From Verrucomicrobiales bacterium (GTDB lineage Bacteria; Verrucomicrobiota; Verrucomicrobiae; Limisphaerales; UBA9464), in assembly GCA_005789375.1 (NCBI GenBank), contig SXXZ01000386.1:1-11260 (forward strand): a stretch of 11,260 nt of DNA, in the 5' to 3' direction. The position numbers were made by a program, and so were the translations under genes. The notes under the pieces are model-generated. The model was not told where the DNA came from and did no database searches. It was given only the letters and a program-made list of their open reading frames with translations. Numbering within the stretch: the stretch's first letter is position 1; every line of letters starts with the position of its first letter. Positions 1 to 6,712 of the stretch are shown here, in pieces.

Positions 1-45
1 AACAGGCGCAAAAACGCGCGATTTTGTCGGCCACTGGGTGCAGGC

Positions 46-63
46 GTATGACACTGTATGACA
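46..63 (+). repeat. Tandem 8-bp repeat gtatgaca, 10-bp period
   Basis: The sequence gtatgaca occurs at 46-53 and again at 56-63, so the two copies start exactly one helical turn apart. This spacing suits side-by-side binding of a small protein such as an excisionase or repressor. No binding protein is demonstrated, and two 8-bp copies could arise by chance. Confidence 0.4.
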
Positions 64-69
64 ATCGGC

Positions 70-176
70 CGACGGATTTTTTCAGCGTCACCAAGGAGTT
101 CCACGGCCATTCCAAAGTCCCTGTCGATGGGCTTCATGGTGACGCCTGAGCGGTGGTTCGACGGATTATTTTCAGC
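70..176 (+). repeat. Imperfect direct repeat pair upstream of Int1
   Basis: Copy 1 (70-86) reads cgacggattttttcagc. Copy 2 (159-176) reads cgacggattattttcagc, differing by a single inserted A. The copies start 89 bp apart, and the second ends about 70 bp before the Int1 start codon. The near-identity over 17-18 bp directly upstream of a recombinase suggests recombinase arm sites or a duplicated core site. No matching copy was noticed at the other end of the putative element. Confidence 0.5.
85..145. repeat. 9-bp inverted repeat between the direct repeats
   Basis: The sequence gcgtcacca (85-93) is the exact reverse complement of tggtgacgc (137-145), with 43 bases between the arms. The arms lie inside the span bounded by the direct repeats. 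They could be inverted protein-binding sites or a long-loop hairpin. No function is shown. Confidence 0.45.
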
Positions 177-245
177 CTGATCACGCTTACCAGTTTCCGT
201 GGGGAGTGCGCACGCAGCATGATGGCTGGTTGGCAGATCGCTACC

Positions 246-1289
246 ATGGCCAGCCTCATCAAACGCAAGGGAAGCCCGTTCTGGTTCATCCAATACCGGC
301 AAGGGGACAAGTGGAACAAACGCAGCACCGGCCTCAGGCACTCGGTCTCGGCCGATACACGCAAGGCCAGAGAGGAGTGCGCGAAGCAGACCCTCAAGGA
401 GCTGACGGTGAGCCGTGTTGGGGGTGAAAGTCGGTGGGATGGATGGGTGTTGAAATTCCTCGAGGGGCGCTATGCAGATCGGCAGAAGACGTTGGCGCGA
501 TACAAGACGACCTGGCGGACTTGGATGCTGTACCTCGACAAGCTGGGTGTGGAGTTGCCCATGCAGGTGACCCACGTCCACTGCCAGGACTTTATAGGTT
601 GGCGAAAAGACCCCAAGACCAAGGGTGTCTACCGATGCTCCCAAAACACAGCAGTCCAGGATCTGCGAACCTTTGGACTCATTATGCAGGAAGCCATGAG
701 ACGTGGATTTATCACGACCAATCCAGCGCGTGGACTGGGCTTGGTGAAGACACGCCCCAAGGAGAAGCCTGAAATCAACGCCATCGAGGAGATGCGAATT
801 CGAGCAGAGCTGCCCAACTGGCCGGAGTGGATGGCCGTAGCTTTCGAAATCGCCATGGCCACGGGCTGCAGGCTTCGCGAGACCGTCATCGAGCTGCGCA
901 ACATCGACGAACAAGCCGGAACCATCCACTTCATCCAGAAAGGTGGGAGACCACACACCACTGCCCTGCCCCCCAAGCTGCTGCCCCTGATTCAACGGCT
1001 TCGTGCGGAGGGACGACGTACCACCTTGGACATGCCTGACAGACCATCCAAGGAATGGCGGAGTTTCTTCCGGAGCATTGGACTGCCGCACCTGTCGTTC
1101 CATTGCACTCGAGTCTCGGTGGTCACAAGGCTGGCTAGAGCAGGTGTGCCTGAACGCCATGCGATGAGGTACGTCGGTCACTCGGCGACAACAGTGCACC
1201 GGATCTACAGCAGGCTCTCGGTCGGTGATATGAAGGTGTGCGTCCAAGCATTGGAATCCAACCCCACGGTGCCAGCAACGGTGACATGA
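246..1289 (+). CDS. Tyrosine recombinase / integrase (Int1), 347 aa
   Basis: This is a site-specific DNA recombinase of the tyrosine (lambda Int-like) family, which would integrate or excise the element through a covalent 3'-phosphotyrosine intermediate. The N-terminus (about 1-35, KRKGSPFWFIQYR) resembles an arm-binding domain, residues about 60-165 look like the SAM-like core-binding domain, and the rest is catalytic. The full active-site set is visible: R209 (in TGCRLRE), K232, H286 and R289 (HCTR), H312 (YVGH) and the nucleophile Y321. The frame is open back to an ATG at 153, but 246 is preferred because MASLIKRKGSPF aligns with the start of the paralogue Int2 (MAFLYQRKGSPF). There is no good Shine-Dalgarno at 246; a GGGGAG stretch stands further upstream, ahead of another in-frame ATG at 219. 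The gene converges on Int2 and overlaps it by 85 bp, and the overlap covers the codons from Y321 onward. It appears intact. Confidence 0.93.
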   Translation: MASLIKRKGSPFWFIQYRQGDKWNKRSTGLRHSVSADTRKAREECAKQTLKELTVSRVGGESRWDGWVLKFLEGRYADRQKTLARYKTTWRTWMLYLDKLGVELPMQVTHVHCQDFIGWRKDPKTKGVYRCSQNTAVQDLRTFGLIMQEAMRRGFITTNPARGLGLVKTRPKEKPEINAIEEMRIRAELPNWPEWMAVAFEIAMATGCRLRETVIELRNIDEQAGTIHFIQKGGRPHTTALPPKLLPLIQRLRAEGRRTTLDMPDRPSKEWRSFFRSIGLPHLSFHCTRVSVVTRLARAGVPERHAMRYVGHSATTVHRIYSRLSVGDMKVCVQALESNPTVPATVT

Positions 1290-2299
1290 CAGGCCCGCAG
1301 GTCGTGGACACCAAGCCGCTGGTAGGAGCGGTGGATCTCAGTGCTGGCATGTCCCACGTAGCGGGTGGCCAACGCCTCCGAGACACCTGCTCTAGCCAAG
1401 CGGCTTACCGTGGTCACGCGGCAACAATGGAAGGAGAAGTCCTTGCGACCCATCCGGTCGAAAAAGGACCGCCACACTGCTGACGCACTTCGTGGTATAA
1501 GGCATGAGAAACGGTGGCCCTCACGGTAGCGGCGCTCGAGCAGTGGCCGCAGTTCTGGAGCGATTGGTGCGGTAAGGGACCGGCTGCCCTTCTCGTGCAG
1601 GGTAATCGTACCAGCCTGCCAATCGACATCCCGATGCAAATCAACCTGTGTGGCCCTGAGGCGGGTGCCGTGGTGGATAGCAATTTCGAAAGAGACGCGC
1701 ATCCAGTCTGGCTCGGTTTGAAGCCGGCGGCGGATCTCCAAGATGTCCTCTGTCGTGAATTCAGGCTTCTGCTTGGGCTTCTCTTTCTTGAGGCCCAAAT
1801 CACGAGCCACATTGCGGGTGCAATAACCACGGGCCACAGCCTCCGCCAAAATCGTTCCCAGTAGCTTGATCTCGTGCCGGGCTGTGTTGAAAGAGCACGG
1901 CCGGACACGCTCATTGCGAGTGGTCTTCCTCCATTCGATGTAGGCGAACAGATCTTCGCGTTGAAGCTGACGTGGGAATCGAAGTCCACGCTCCTCAAGG
2001 AACGGGACGATGTTTCGCCAACTGGTTTTGTAGCGCTCCAGCGTCCGGAGCTGAGCGGCCGTGGAGTATCGGGCGTCCAAGAATGGCTCCACCCAATAGC
2101 TCCAAGCCTCCGTCTTTACGATGCGGCTCACGGCCAGCTCCTTGGCGCTGATCTCCAACACTCGGGCATGGGCAAGGCGCGTCTCGTTCCGGTTTGAGAC
2201 CTTCAAGCCGGTACTCTCGCTGACCCGCTTCCCCGTGATGGGGTGCCGGTACGAGATCCAATGAAAGGGAGACCCCTTTCGCTGGTAGAGAAAAGCCAC
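1205..2299 (-). CDS. Tyrosine recombinase / integrase (Int2), 364 aa
   Basis: This second tyrosine recombinase has the same domain order as Int1: an N-terminal KGSPFHWISYR arm-binding-like segment, a core-binding domain (about 65-165) and a catalytic domain. The catalytic residues are complete: R213 (HGTRLRA), K237, H291 and R294 (HCCR), H317 (YVGH) and Y326. It aligns with Int1 almost end to end with few gaps but many substitutions, so the two are diverged paralogues and not a recent duplication. The start is a GTG, supported by a GGAGG motif six bases upstream. It begins 15 nt after the stop of the primase-helicase, so it is probably the last gene of that operon and expressed with replication genes. 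About 38 residues follow the catalytic tyrosine, longer than usual, and the last 28 codons lie antisense to Int1. Confidence 0.94.
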   Translation of the reverse strand: MAFLYQRKGSPFHWISYRHPITGKRVSESTGLKVSNRNETRLAHARVLEISAKELAVSRIVKTEAWSYWVEPFLDARYSTAAQLRTLERYKTSWRNIVPFLEERGLRFPRQLQREDLFAYIEWRKTTRNERVRPCSFNTARHEIKLLGTILAEAVARGYCTRNVARDLGLKKEKPKQKPEFTTEDILEIRRRLQTEPDWMRVSFEIAIHHGTRLRATQVDLHRDVDWQAGTITLHEKGSRSLTAPIAPELRPLLERRYREGHRFSCLIPRSASAVWRSFFDRMGRKDFSFHCCRVTTVSRLARAGVSEALATRYVGHASTEIHRSYQRLGVHDLRACHVTVAGTVGLDSNAWTHTFISPTESLL

Positions 2300-2305
2300 C
2301 GTTTG

Positions 2306-2310
2306 CCTCC
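2306..2310 (-). promoter_or_regulatory. Shine-Dalgarno GGAGG for Int2
   Basis: On the minus strand GGAGG sits six bases before the GTG at 2299, inside the 15-nt gap after the primase-helicase stop codon. It fixes the unusual GTG start and indicates independent ribosome entry for the recombinase within the operon. Confidence 0.75.
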
Positions 2311-2314
2311 GTGC

Positions 2315-4549
2315 TTACTCGGTGACATCGAGCCCAGTGGGCTCTTCAGGTGGTTGGGGAAGCCCCGGTTTGGACCTCTCAGTTTCTAGGCGTTCGCCCG
2401 CTTCAGTTGCCGATGCGGCCGGTGGTCGGATCACCCACCGGGTCCGTCCACGAACCACGGTGGAGCTGATTCGATCTGGGTGATCGTTGGACAACCGGCG
2501 CAGATACGTCCCACTGGCCCCGTTAAAACTGAACAGGGCGGTGATCTCGCGCTGAAAATCTGTGCGGAGAAGCTCCTGCTCCAAGTCCAAGGCACCGCCC
2601 TGCCACGGCTCGGCAATGCTGCTGTCCATACTGTTGAAGAGGGTGATGTCGATGATCTCAAGAAGGCGTTCCTCTGGTGCAGTTTGGCGGAGGGCGGCCA
2701 AGAGCTGCGGGTGATGAAACTCCCGGACACCATAGCGAGGGTGACGCAGGTCCTGAGGGATCTCCCACTGCTGGAGGAACCACAGGAAAGCCGGCAGCTC
2801 GGCGACCAGGGCTTTCCACATCGCATCACGGTCACCAATGCTGTTGATCGGCATTGGTGGAGGGCCGTCAGCGATGGCAAACAGGATGAACTTGTCCCGG
2901 ATGCCCATGTCGAGAGGCGGCAGAACGAGCAAGTCTTCCGGCTCATCGTTTAGTGAAATCGAGATCCGCCACATTGGCTTCAGCGCAACAGCTTCGCACC
3001 GCATGCGGCGACACCGCTGGGTCTCGTTGGCCACCATGCCCTTGATGGCCGTGCCAATGCGGCGGCGGGACCGCATATCTCGTGTCGATATCTCATCTTC
3101 GACCTGTTGATGGACTGAAAAAAAAATCTCCCCGTTGAAGGACGTCTCACCGACCAGGTAGGTGAATGGTCGTTCGGACCGGCCGCCAAGCACCTGGGTG
3201 ATGAGGCTTTGGAGAAGGGACTTTCCGGATCCAGGCGGGCCGGCAAGAACGATGGCCTGACCCGGTCGCCGGATGCCGGACTGAAGACATTCCACGGCGC
3301 ACTTGAGCCACCCGTAAAAGTAGGGACGTTGATCGATGCCGCCGCACTGAAACATGCGGCCCAACAACTGCGTGATTAGGGGCCAATGGCCCTCCTTGGG
3401 TGTGATCAGTGTCGGCCCTTCGGTGATGAGGAGACGGCGATTTCCCTCCACGTGAAGGCCGGCCGGGTAACCGGCCAGTGGGCCAGCATAGGCGACATTG
3501 AACCGGGTCTGGATTCGGTTCAGAACAAACTCCACCTCGCTTCCACCGCCGTCAGACTTGCGGCTCAACCCCATCTCCACCACCAGGGCTCTGGCGACGC
3601 TCTTTTCATCCACGGCAAGGTAAAGGCCGTTGCTATCCTGCCTGAAGTACAACCGGGTGCCGCTGTCGTAATAGAACTGTTGCTTGGGATTTTGAGGGGT
3701 GATGCGGAACTCGGCAGCCTTATGGAGCAGCTCATGCAACGCCTTGATGGGGTCGGCGATGGGAGTTGCAGGACCCTCTGTTGGTGGCCGGAGGTAGATC
3801 AGCTCCTGCACCGTCGGTGCCTTGACGTCCAGCTTTCGCACGGCACCCGGTGCACGAGTGAGCCGCCCTGGATTTCTACAGGTCGAGTCGAAGCCATACT
3901 CCTTCAGCGGAGTCAGGATCGCTTCGGCGATTTCCTTGAAGACCTTTGCGTTGCGGGCGTTGACCTCGACAATGGCATGGATGGATCGGCGACCACTGAG
4001 GGTCATGCAGATGATCGGCAGGGGCAGGTGCCGCAAGAGCTCAACCTGCAACTCCAGGGGTAGCCCGTCAGACTCGAGCAGCAGGTAGCGGTGGTCGGTG
4101 ACGTGACGGTCTTCAATCCCCTGCCCATTGCTGGGGTTGACCATCATCCAGGCTCCAGCGTCGCACTGAGGGACCGTGCCGGTCTCATTTCCAGAGCTGA
4201 TCCACTCCGCTGCGGATCGGGTGATGCCTTTGCCGTCTGGACGCACCTTCTTGGAGTCATCGAGCTGGAAGTGCTTGATGACGGTGACCAACTCGTCGGG
4301 CCGGTACAACCGTGCCAAGGCGGCGGTGAACTGTAGGTGCGGCTCCGGGAACAGTGGGCTCGTTCCAATCTCCTCTGGGATTTGCAGGGTCGCGACCTTG
4401 ATGAGGCTCTTGGCCCGAGCCTCAGCGTGGGATCGTGCAGCGAGGTCATCAGCTTTGGCTCGTCGCGGCTTGCCTTTCAGGTCAGGTGGGGCGCTTTGCG
4501 GGCCGGAGGCCTGTTGGTCTGGACCGGAATCTGTGTTGGATGTCTTCAT
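2315..4549 (-). CDS. AEP primase-SF3 helicase fusion (replication protein), 744 aa
   Basis: This is probably the replication initiator of the element: a primase/polymerase domain joined to a ring helicase. The N-terminal half (about 65-260) carries archaeo-eukaryotic primase motifs: an acidic ESD at 159-161 after a hydrophobic strand (motif I), SGRRSIH with H191 (motif II), FD with D221 (motif III) and NPGRLTR near 226-232. The C-terminal half has SF3-type ATPase motifs: Walker A GPPGSGKS (437-444), Walker B VEDE (483-486), a sensor asparagine in SISLND (N534) and a possible arginine finger at R551. Residues 1-50 and the C-terminal 40 look disordered and charged. The frame is open to an ATG at 4732, but that would overlap the upstream gene by 140 bp. 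The ATG at 4549 gives a 43-nt gap and is preferred, although no clear Shine-Dalgarno precedes it. P4 alpha and NrS-1-like primase-polymerases are functional comparisons; the exact family is not assigned. Confidence 0.83.
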   Translation of the reverse strand: MKTSNTDSGPDQQASGPQSAPPDLKGKPRRAKADDLAARSHAEARAKSLIKVATLQIPEEIGTSPLFPEPHLQFTAALARLYRPDELVTVIKHFQLDDSKKVRPDGKGITRSAAEWISSGNETGTVPQCDAGAWMMVNPSNGQGIEDRHVTDHRYLLLESDGLPLELQVELLRHLPLPIICMTLSGRRSIHAIVEVNARNAKVFKEIAEAILTPLKEYGFDSTCRNPGRLTRAPGAVRKLDVKAPTVQELIYLRPPTEGPATPIADPIKALHELLHKAAEFRITPQNPKQQFYYDSGTRLYFRQDSNGLYLAVDEKSVARALVVEMGLSRKSDGGGSEVEFVLNRIQTRFNVAYAGPLAGYPAGLHVEGNRRLLITEGPTLITPKEGHWPLITQLLGRMFQCGGIDQRPYFYGWLKCAVECLQSGIRRPGQAIVLAGPPGSGKSLLQSLITQVLGGRSERPFTYLVGETSFNGEIFFSVHQQVEDEISTRDMRSRRRIGTAIKGMVANETQRCRRMRCEAVALKPMWRISISLNDEPEDLLVLPPLDMGIRDKFILFAIADGPPPMPINSIGDRDAMWKALVAELPAFLWFLQQWEIPQDLRHPRYGVREFHHPQLLAALRQTAPEERLLEIIDITLFNSMDSSIAEPWQGGALDLEQELLRTDFQREITALFSFNGASGTYLRRLSNDHPDRISSTVVRGRTRWVIRPPAASATEAGERLETERSKPGLPQPPEEPTGLDVTE

Positions 4550-4592
4550 GGGGAATCTGGTGATGGGTATTCGATGGGCCGGAGGACAGTGC

Positions 4593-5762
4593 TCAGCGGG
4601 CGTCGAACTGCGCCCAGAAGGCCTTGGAGGAGCGACGCATGGCATCGCGGTACTGGAGCAACGTCTGAAGGCGATGCTCGAGGTGAGGAGCTCGACCCCT
4701 GGCGGGTTTGGGATTGGTCGATGAACCTTCATCCCAACCTGGTTGATGAAGATCCATGTACTCCTGGGAGTACTTCCTGGCCATGCCGACCACCCTCGCT
4801 TGGAGGCCCCTGCCTCGACTCGATTCGATGGACGGATCGTCTGGTGAGGATTCTTCTTTCAGTCGAGCCAGAGCGGTTAACCGAGCATCCGCTTGAAGAA
4901 GTCTGTAGGGACGTTCATGGGGATCCTGGACTCGGTCGGGGGCAACGTAGAGATGGGGCTCACCCAGGTAGCTTTCGATCGAGAGCCGTTGCCGCTCCTG
5001 ACCCCGCAGATCGCGTGTCAGCTGGATGGGGCCACGCCGAAGCTGCCGGAGGTACTGCCGCCTCAAGAACGAGGTGGACAGTTCGAAGTCACAACCGCGT
5101 TCCCAGCTGAAGAGGAGCGGGTCATGTTTGGCCAACGCCTTCAACTGGATGACAGCATTGGCGTTCAGGGAGATCCTGTGCGGCCGTCCAATCTTGTCGG
5201 CGTCTCTCTGAACAAACCGGCGTGGGCCATGATTCGGTGCGCCCCAACCCACTTGGCCACCTGGCAAACGCTCTGGAAACGTCCCAGCAAGAACCACCGC
5301 GTAGACCCAGTAGCTGGTGACAAGGCGGGGATGATAATTCCCACGGAGCGACCGCATGGCATCGCATAGCGGACACTCCGCATCAGGATTACCTCCTAGG
5401 GCCGGGTCAGTGCGCCGAGGACATACTTCCGGATGGTTCCTATGAATCAGGTGATGGGAAATGGTGGAGATAAACCGCTGGTCCTCACCGAACCGCAAAA
5501 AGCGAAGGTGAAAGCGGTCGCCTCCCCTAATGCGGAGCAACGGTGCGTTGGACGCCCAGCCATCGATAATCGCCTGGGCCTTGGCCCGGTACCTCGAGCG
5601 AACAGCCTCGGCCTCCTCCGGGTCAGCGGGCATCGGCAGCCAGTAAGGGACGGTCAACAATGCGGCCAAGTACTCACCGTCATCGGCAAAGGGATCGACC
5701 CATGACGAGAGGCTGCGTTGCGGTGGCACTGGATTGGGTGCGGATGGAGGGGTGCTATTCAT
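4593..5762 (-). CDS. Zinc-knuckle protein, candidate gp32-like ssDNA-binding protein, 389 aa
   Basis: No certain family is recognised, but several traits point to a T4 gp32-like single-strand DNA-binding protein. There is a compact metal-binding pattern, H110-x3-C114-x15-C130-x2-C133 (ECPLCDA), and gp32 has the same kind of H/C-C-CxxC knuckle embedded in its OB fold. The knuckle is followed by a hydrophobic strand (YWVYAVVLAG, 151-160). Further on comes LLFSWERGCDFELS (216-229), which resembles the 'dP..G.DF.l' stretch of phage gp32-like proteins. The first 20 residues are proline-rich and the C-terminal 90 are highly charged. The start ATG lies within the last codons of the upstream gene (8-nt overlap), so translation is probably coupled. 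The next gene downstream is the primase-helicase, 43 nt on, a natural partner for an SSB. A zinc-containing regulator or another DNA-binding protein remains possible. Confidence 0.6.
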   Translation of the reverse strand: MNSTPPSAPNPVPPQRSLSSWVDPFADDGEYLAALLTVPYWLPMPADPEEAEAVRSRYRAKAQAIIDGWASNAPLLRIRGGDRFHLRFLRFGEDQRFISTISHHLIHRNHPEVCPRRTDPALGGNPDAECPLCDAMRSLRGNYHPRLVTSYWVYAVVLAGTFPERLPGGQVGWGAPNHGPRRFVQRDADKIGRPHRISLNANAVIQLKALAKHDPLLFSWERGCDFELSTSFLRRQYLRQLRRGPIQLTRDLRGQERQRLSIESYLGEPHLYVAPDRVQDPHERPYRLLQADARLTALARLKEESSPDDPSIESSRGRGLQARVVGMARKYSQEYMDLHQPGWDEGSSTNPKPARGRAPHLEHRLQTLLQYRDAMRRSSKAFWAQFDAR

Positions 5763-6441
5763 GGATAGGGTCTAGGTAAAGAAGGCTCTGGGTGAAGTTG
5801 GTCTGCGGATTGACGACACCGGGCAGGTGCCAGACGCGAAGGGGGTTCAGACAAGTGTCGCTGAAGCCAAGGCCAGCAAGACGCTCCTGGATTGCTTCCT
5901 TGGCCGCCGGTTCGTCCCACTCCGCTTTCCAGCGGTACCAGCCCTCAAGCCGGCAAGGGGTGGCAGCGACAATGGCCACCAGGGGCAGGTGCTCGCGGAG
6001 GCGGTGGAGAAGGGATCCCTGAACCGAGAGAGGAAGCCGGGGAGCCGCGAGTGTGAGAAAGCGCTTGGTTACTGGTGTGCTCCTGCCCACCTGGATACGT
6101 GTCGACTGAAACGCGTTCGAGATGACGAAGGCGTCACGACCAGGCTTGAGGCGCAAGAGCTCACGGGCCTCGACCAACCGACCAGTACCCAGTCTTTTCG
6201 ATGAGCCAAGCCAGATCACGTCGCTCGACTTGAACTGTCGAATCAGCAAGTGCCCGTCGTGCTCGTTAGTCACCGGGAGGGCAGGACTGAGGTCGTATAA
6301 TTCGACCGGAGGTAGTGGATTGGTCCGGGCGGCCGTGAGGATGCCACGCCACTCCTGGCGCAGCGGGGACCCTGTTGGATCGGTTCGTTTTGACGGATCG
6401 GTTCTGTCGTCGGTCTTCATCACAAAATTGGGTGTGGGCAT
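5755..6441 (-). CDS. Primase-like protein lacking catalytic residues (inactive AEP paralogue), 228 aa
   Basis: This protein can be aligned by eye with the primase domain of the helicase fusion in the same operon. RFLTLAAPRLPL (127-138) matches RYLLLESDGLPL, HLPLVAIVAATPCRLEGWY matches LPLPIICMTLSGRRSIH, and GFSDTCLNPLRVWHLPGVV (192-210) matches GFDSTCRNPGRLTRAPGAV. At the catalytic positions the acidic ESD becomes AAP (132-134), the SIH histidine becomes Y169, and the second arginine of NPGRLTR becomes H205, so polymerase chemistry is unlikely. It may be a structural or template-binding subunit for the active primase, as non-catalytic primase subunits are elsewhere; that role is inference. 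M8 (6420) is an alternative start, also without a Shine-Dalgarno. Near the N-terminus RTDP is repeated (RTDPSKRTDP). The gene ends 8 nt into the ssDNA-binding-like gene. A 100-nt gap with a hairpin precedes it. Confidence 0.7.
   Translation of the reverse strand: MPTPNFVMKTDDRTDPSKRTDPTGSPLRQEWRGILTAARTNPLPPVELYDLSPALPVTNEHDGHLLIRQFKSSDVIWLGSSKRLGTGRLVEARELLRLKPGRDAFVISNAFQSTRIQVGRSTPVTKRFLTLAAPRLPLSVQGSLLHRLREHLPLVAIVAATPCRLEGWYRWKAEWDEPAAKEAIQERLAGLGFSDTCLNPLRVWHLPGVVNPQTNFTQSLLYLDPIHE
6377..6404 (-). repeat. 10-bp direct repeat ggatcggttc at the gene start
   Basis: The sequence ggatcggttc occurs at 6377-6386 and 6395-6404, 18 bp apart, and encodes the doubled RTDP near the N-terminus of the primase-like protein. 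A further gatcggttcg occurs at 7838-7847 inside the regulator gene. It is probably just a coding repeat, though the 18-bp period also suits paired binding sites. Confidence 0.35.
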
Positions 6442-6489
6442 GGCACGGCCCAGGCGTGTTTTTTGGTCGGTTGAACGGGACGGAGAAAG

Positions 6490-6529
6490 AGGTGCCGGCC
6501 AGCAGCAGTTGGCCCACTAGCCGGCACCT
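6490..6529 (-). terminator. Hairpin in the operon gap, possible attenuator
   Basis: The 10-bp arms aggtgccggc (6490-6499) and gccggcacct (6520-6529) are perfect reverse complements around a 20-nt loop. On the transcribed minus strand the hairpin falls between the 56-aa gene and the primase-like gene and is followed by CTTTCTCC, not a clean U tract. It could act as a partial terminator, a processing site or an RNA stabiliser, separating expression of the upstream control-like genes from the replication genes. The stem is certain from the sequence; the role is inferred. Confidence 0.45.
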
Positions 6530-6541
6530 TTGATGCGTGGA

Positions 6542-6712
6542 CTACTCCTCGGCGTCGGCGTCGTGATCCTCTGTGGGGTCACCCACCGAACAGTCGTCCG
6601 GGAGACCTACACCGGTCTCCAGAATCCACGCCGCAAGGCTGCGGTAGGAGGAGTACTGGTATTCTGGTTTGGCGCGGCCGTGCAGGACGTCCCAGGCTTC
6701 GTCGACAGTCAT
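6542..6712 (-). CDS. Small acidic protein, 56 aa, unknown function
   Basis: This short gene is supported by context. An AGGAGG Shine-Dalgarno lies six bases before its ATG, and the start overlaps the stop of the upstream gene by four bases (ATGA). The predicted protein begins MTVDEAWDVLHGRAKPEY and ends in an acidic tail (EDHDADAEE), with no cysteine pair, membrane segment or recognised domain; about residues 20-35 could form a helix. The acidic, compact character is seen in small phage or element proteins that mimic DNA or bind a partner, but nothing here identifies its target. It shares the operon with the replication genes, separated from them by a 100-nt gap with a hairpin. Confidence 0.7.
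   Translation of the reverse strand: MTVDEAWDVLHGRAKPEYQYSSYRSLAAWILETGVGLPDDCSVGDPTEDHDADAEE

Larger units (their letters stand above)
1..245. other. Repeat-rich leader ahead of Int1, candidate attachment/control region
   Basis: No complete gene is evident here. One plus-strand frame is open from base 3 to a TGA at 147-149 (about 48 codons, ending ...VDGLHGDA). It could be the tail of an upstream gene, but this length is not significant alone. The stretch is crowded with short repeats: a 10-bp-period pair of gtatgaca (46-53 and 56-63), an imperfect direct repeat cgacggatt(a)ttttcagc (70-86 and 159-176), and a 9-bp inverted repeat gcgtcacca/tggtgacgc (85-93 and 137-145). Tyrosine recombinase genes often sit next to the attachment site they act on, and arm-type or excisionase sites are short repeats of this kind. 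Assigning an att function here is inference. Confidence 0.35.

Noticed and set aside
153..245. N-terminal extension of Int1 to the ATG at 153
   Set aside because: The paralogue Int2 starts at the residue matching the ATG at 246, and the extra 31 residues have no counterpart in it. The extension also overlaps the upstream repeats.
3386..4063. Long plus-strand open frame inside the primase-helicase gene
   Set aside because: It is antisense to conserved primase motifs on the minus strand. In GC-rich DNA such shadow frames are expected, and there is no independent evidence for translation.
4550..4732. 61-codon N-terminal extension of the primase-helicase frame to an ATG at 4732
   Set aside because: It would overlap the upstream gene by 140 bp, and its translation is rich in Pro, Arg and Ser without domain character. 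The ATG at 4549 falls just after the upstream stop and is the better start.
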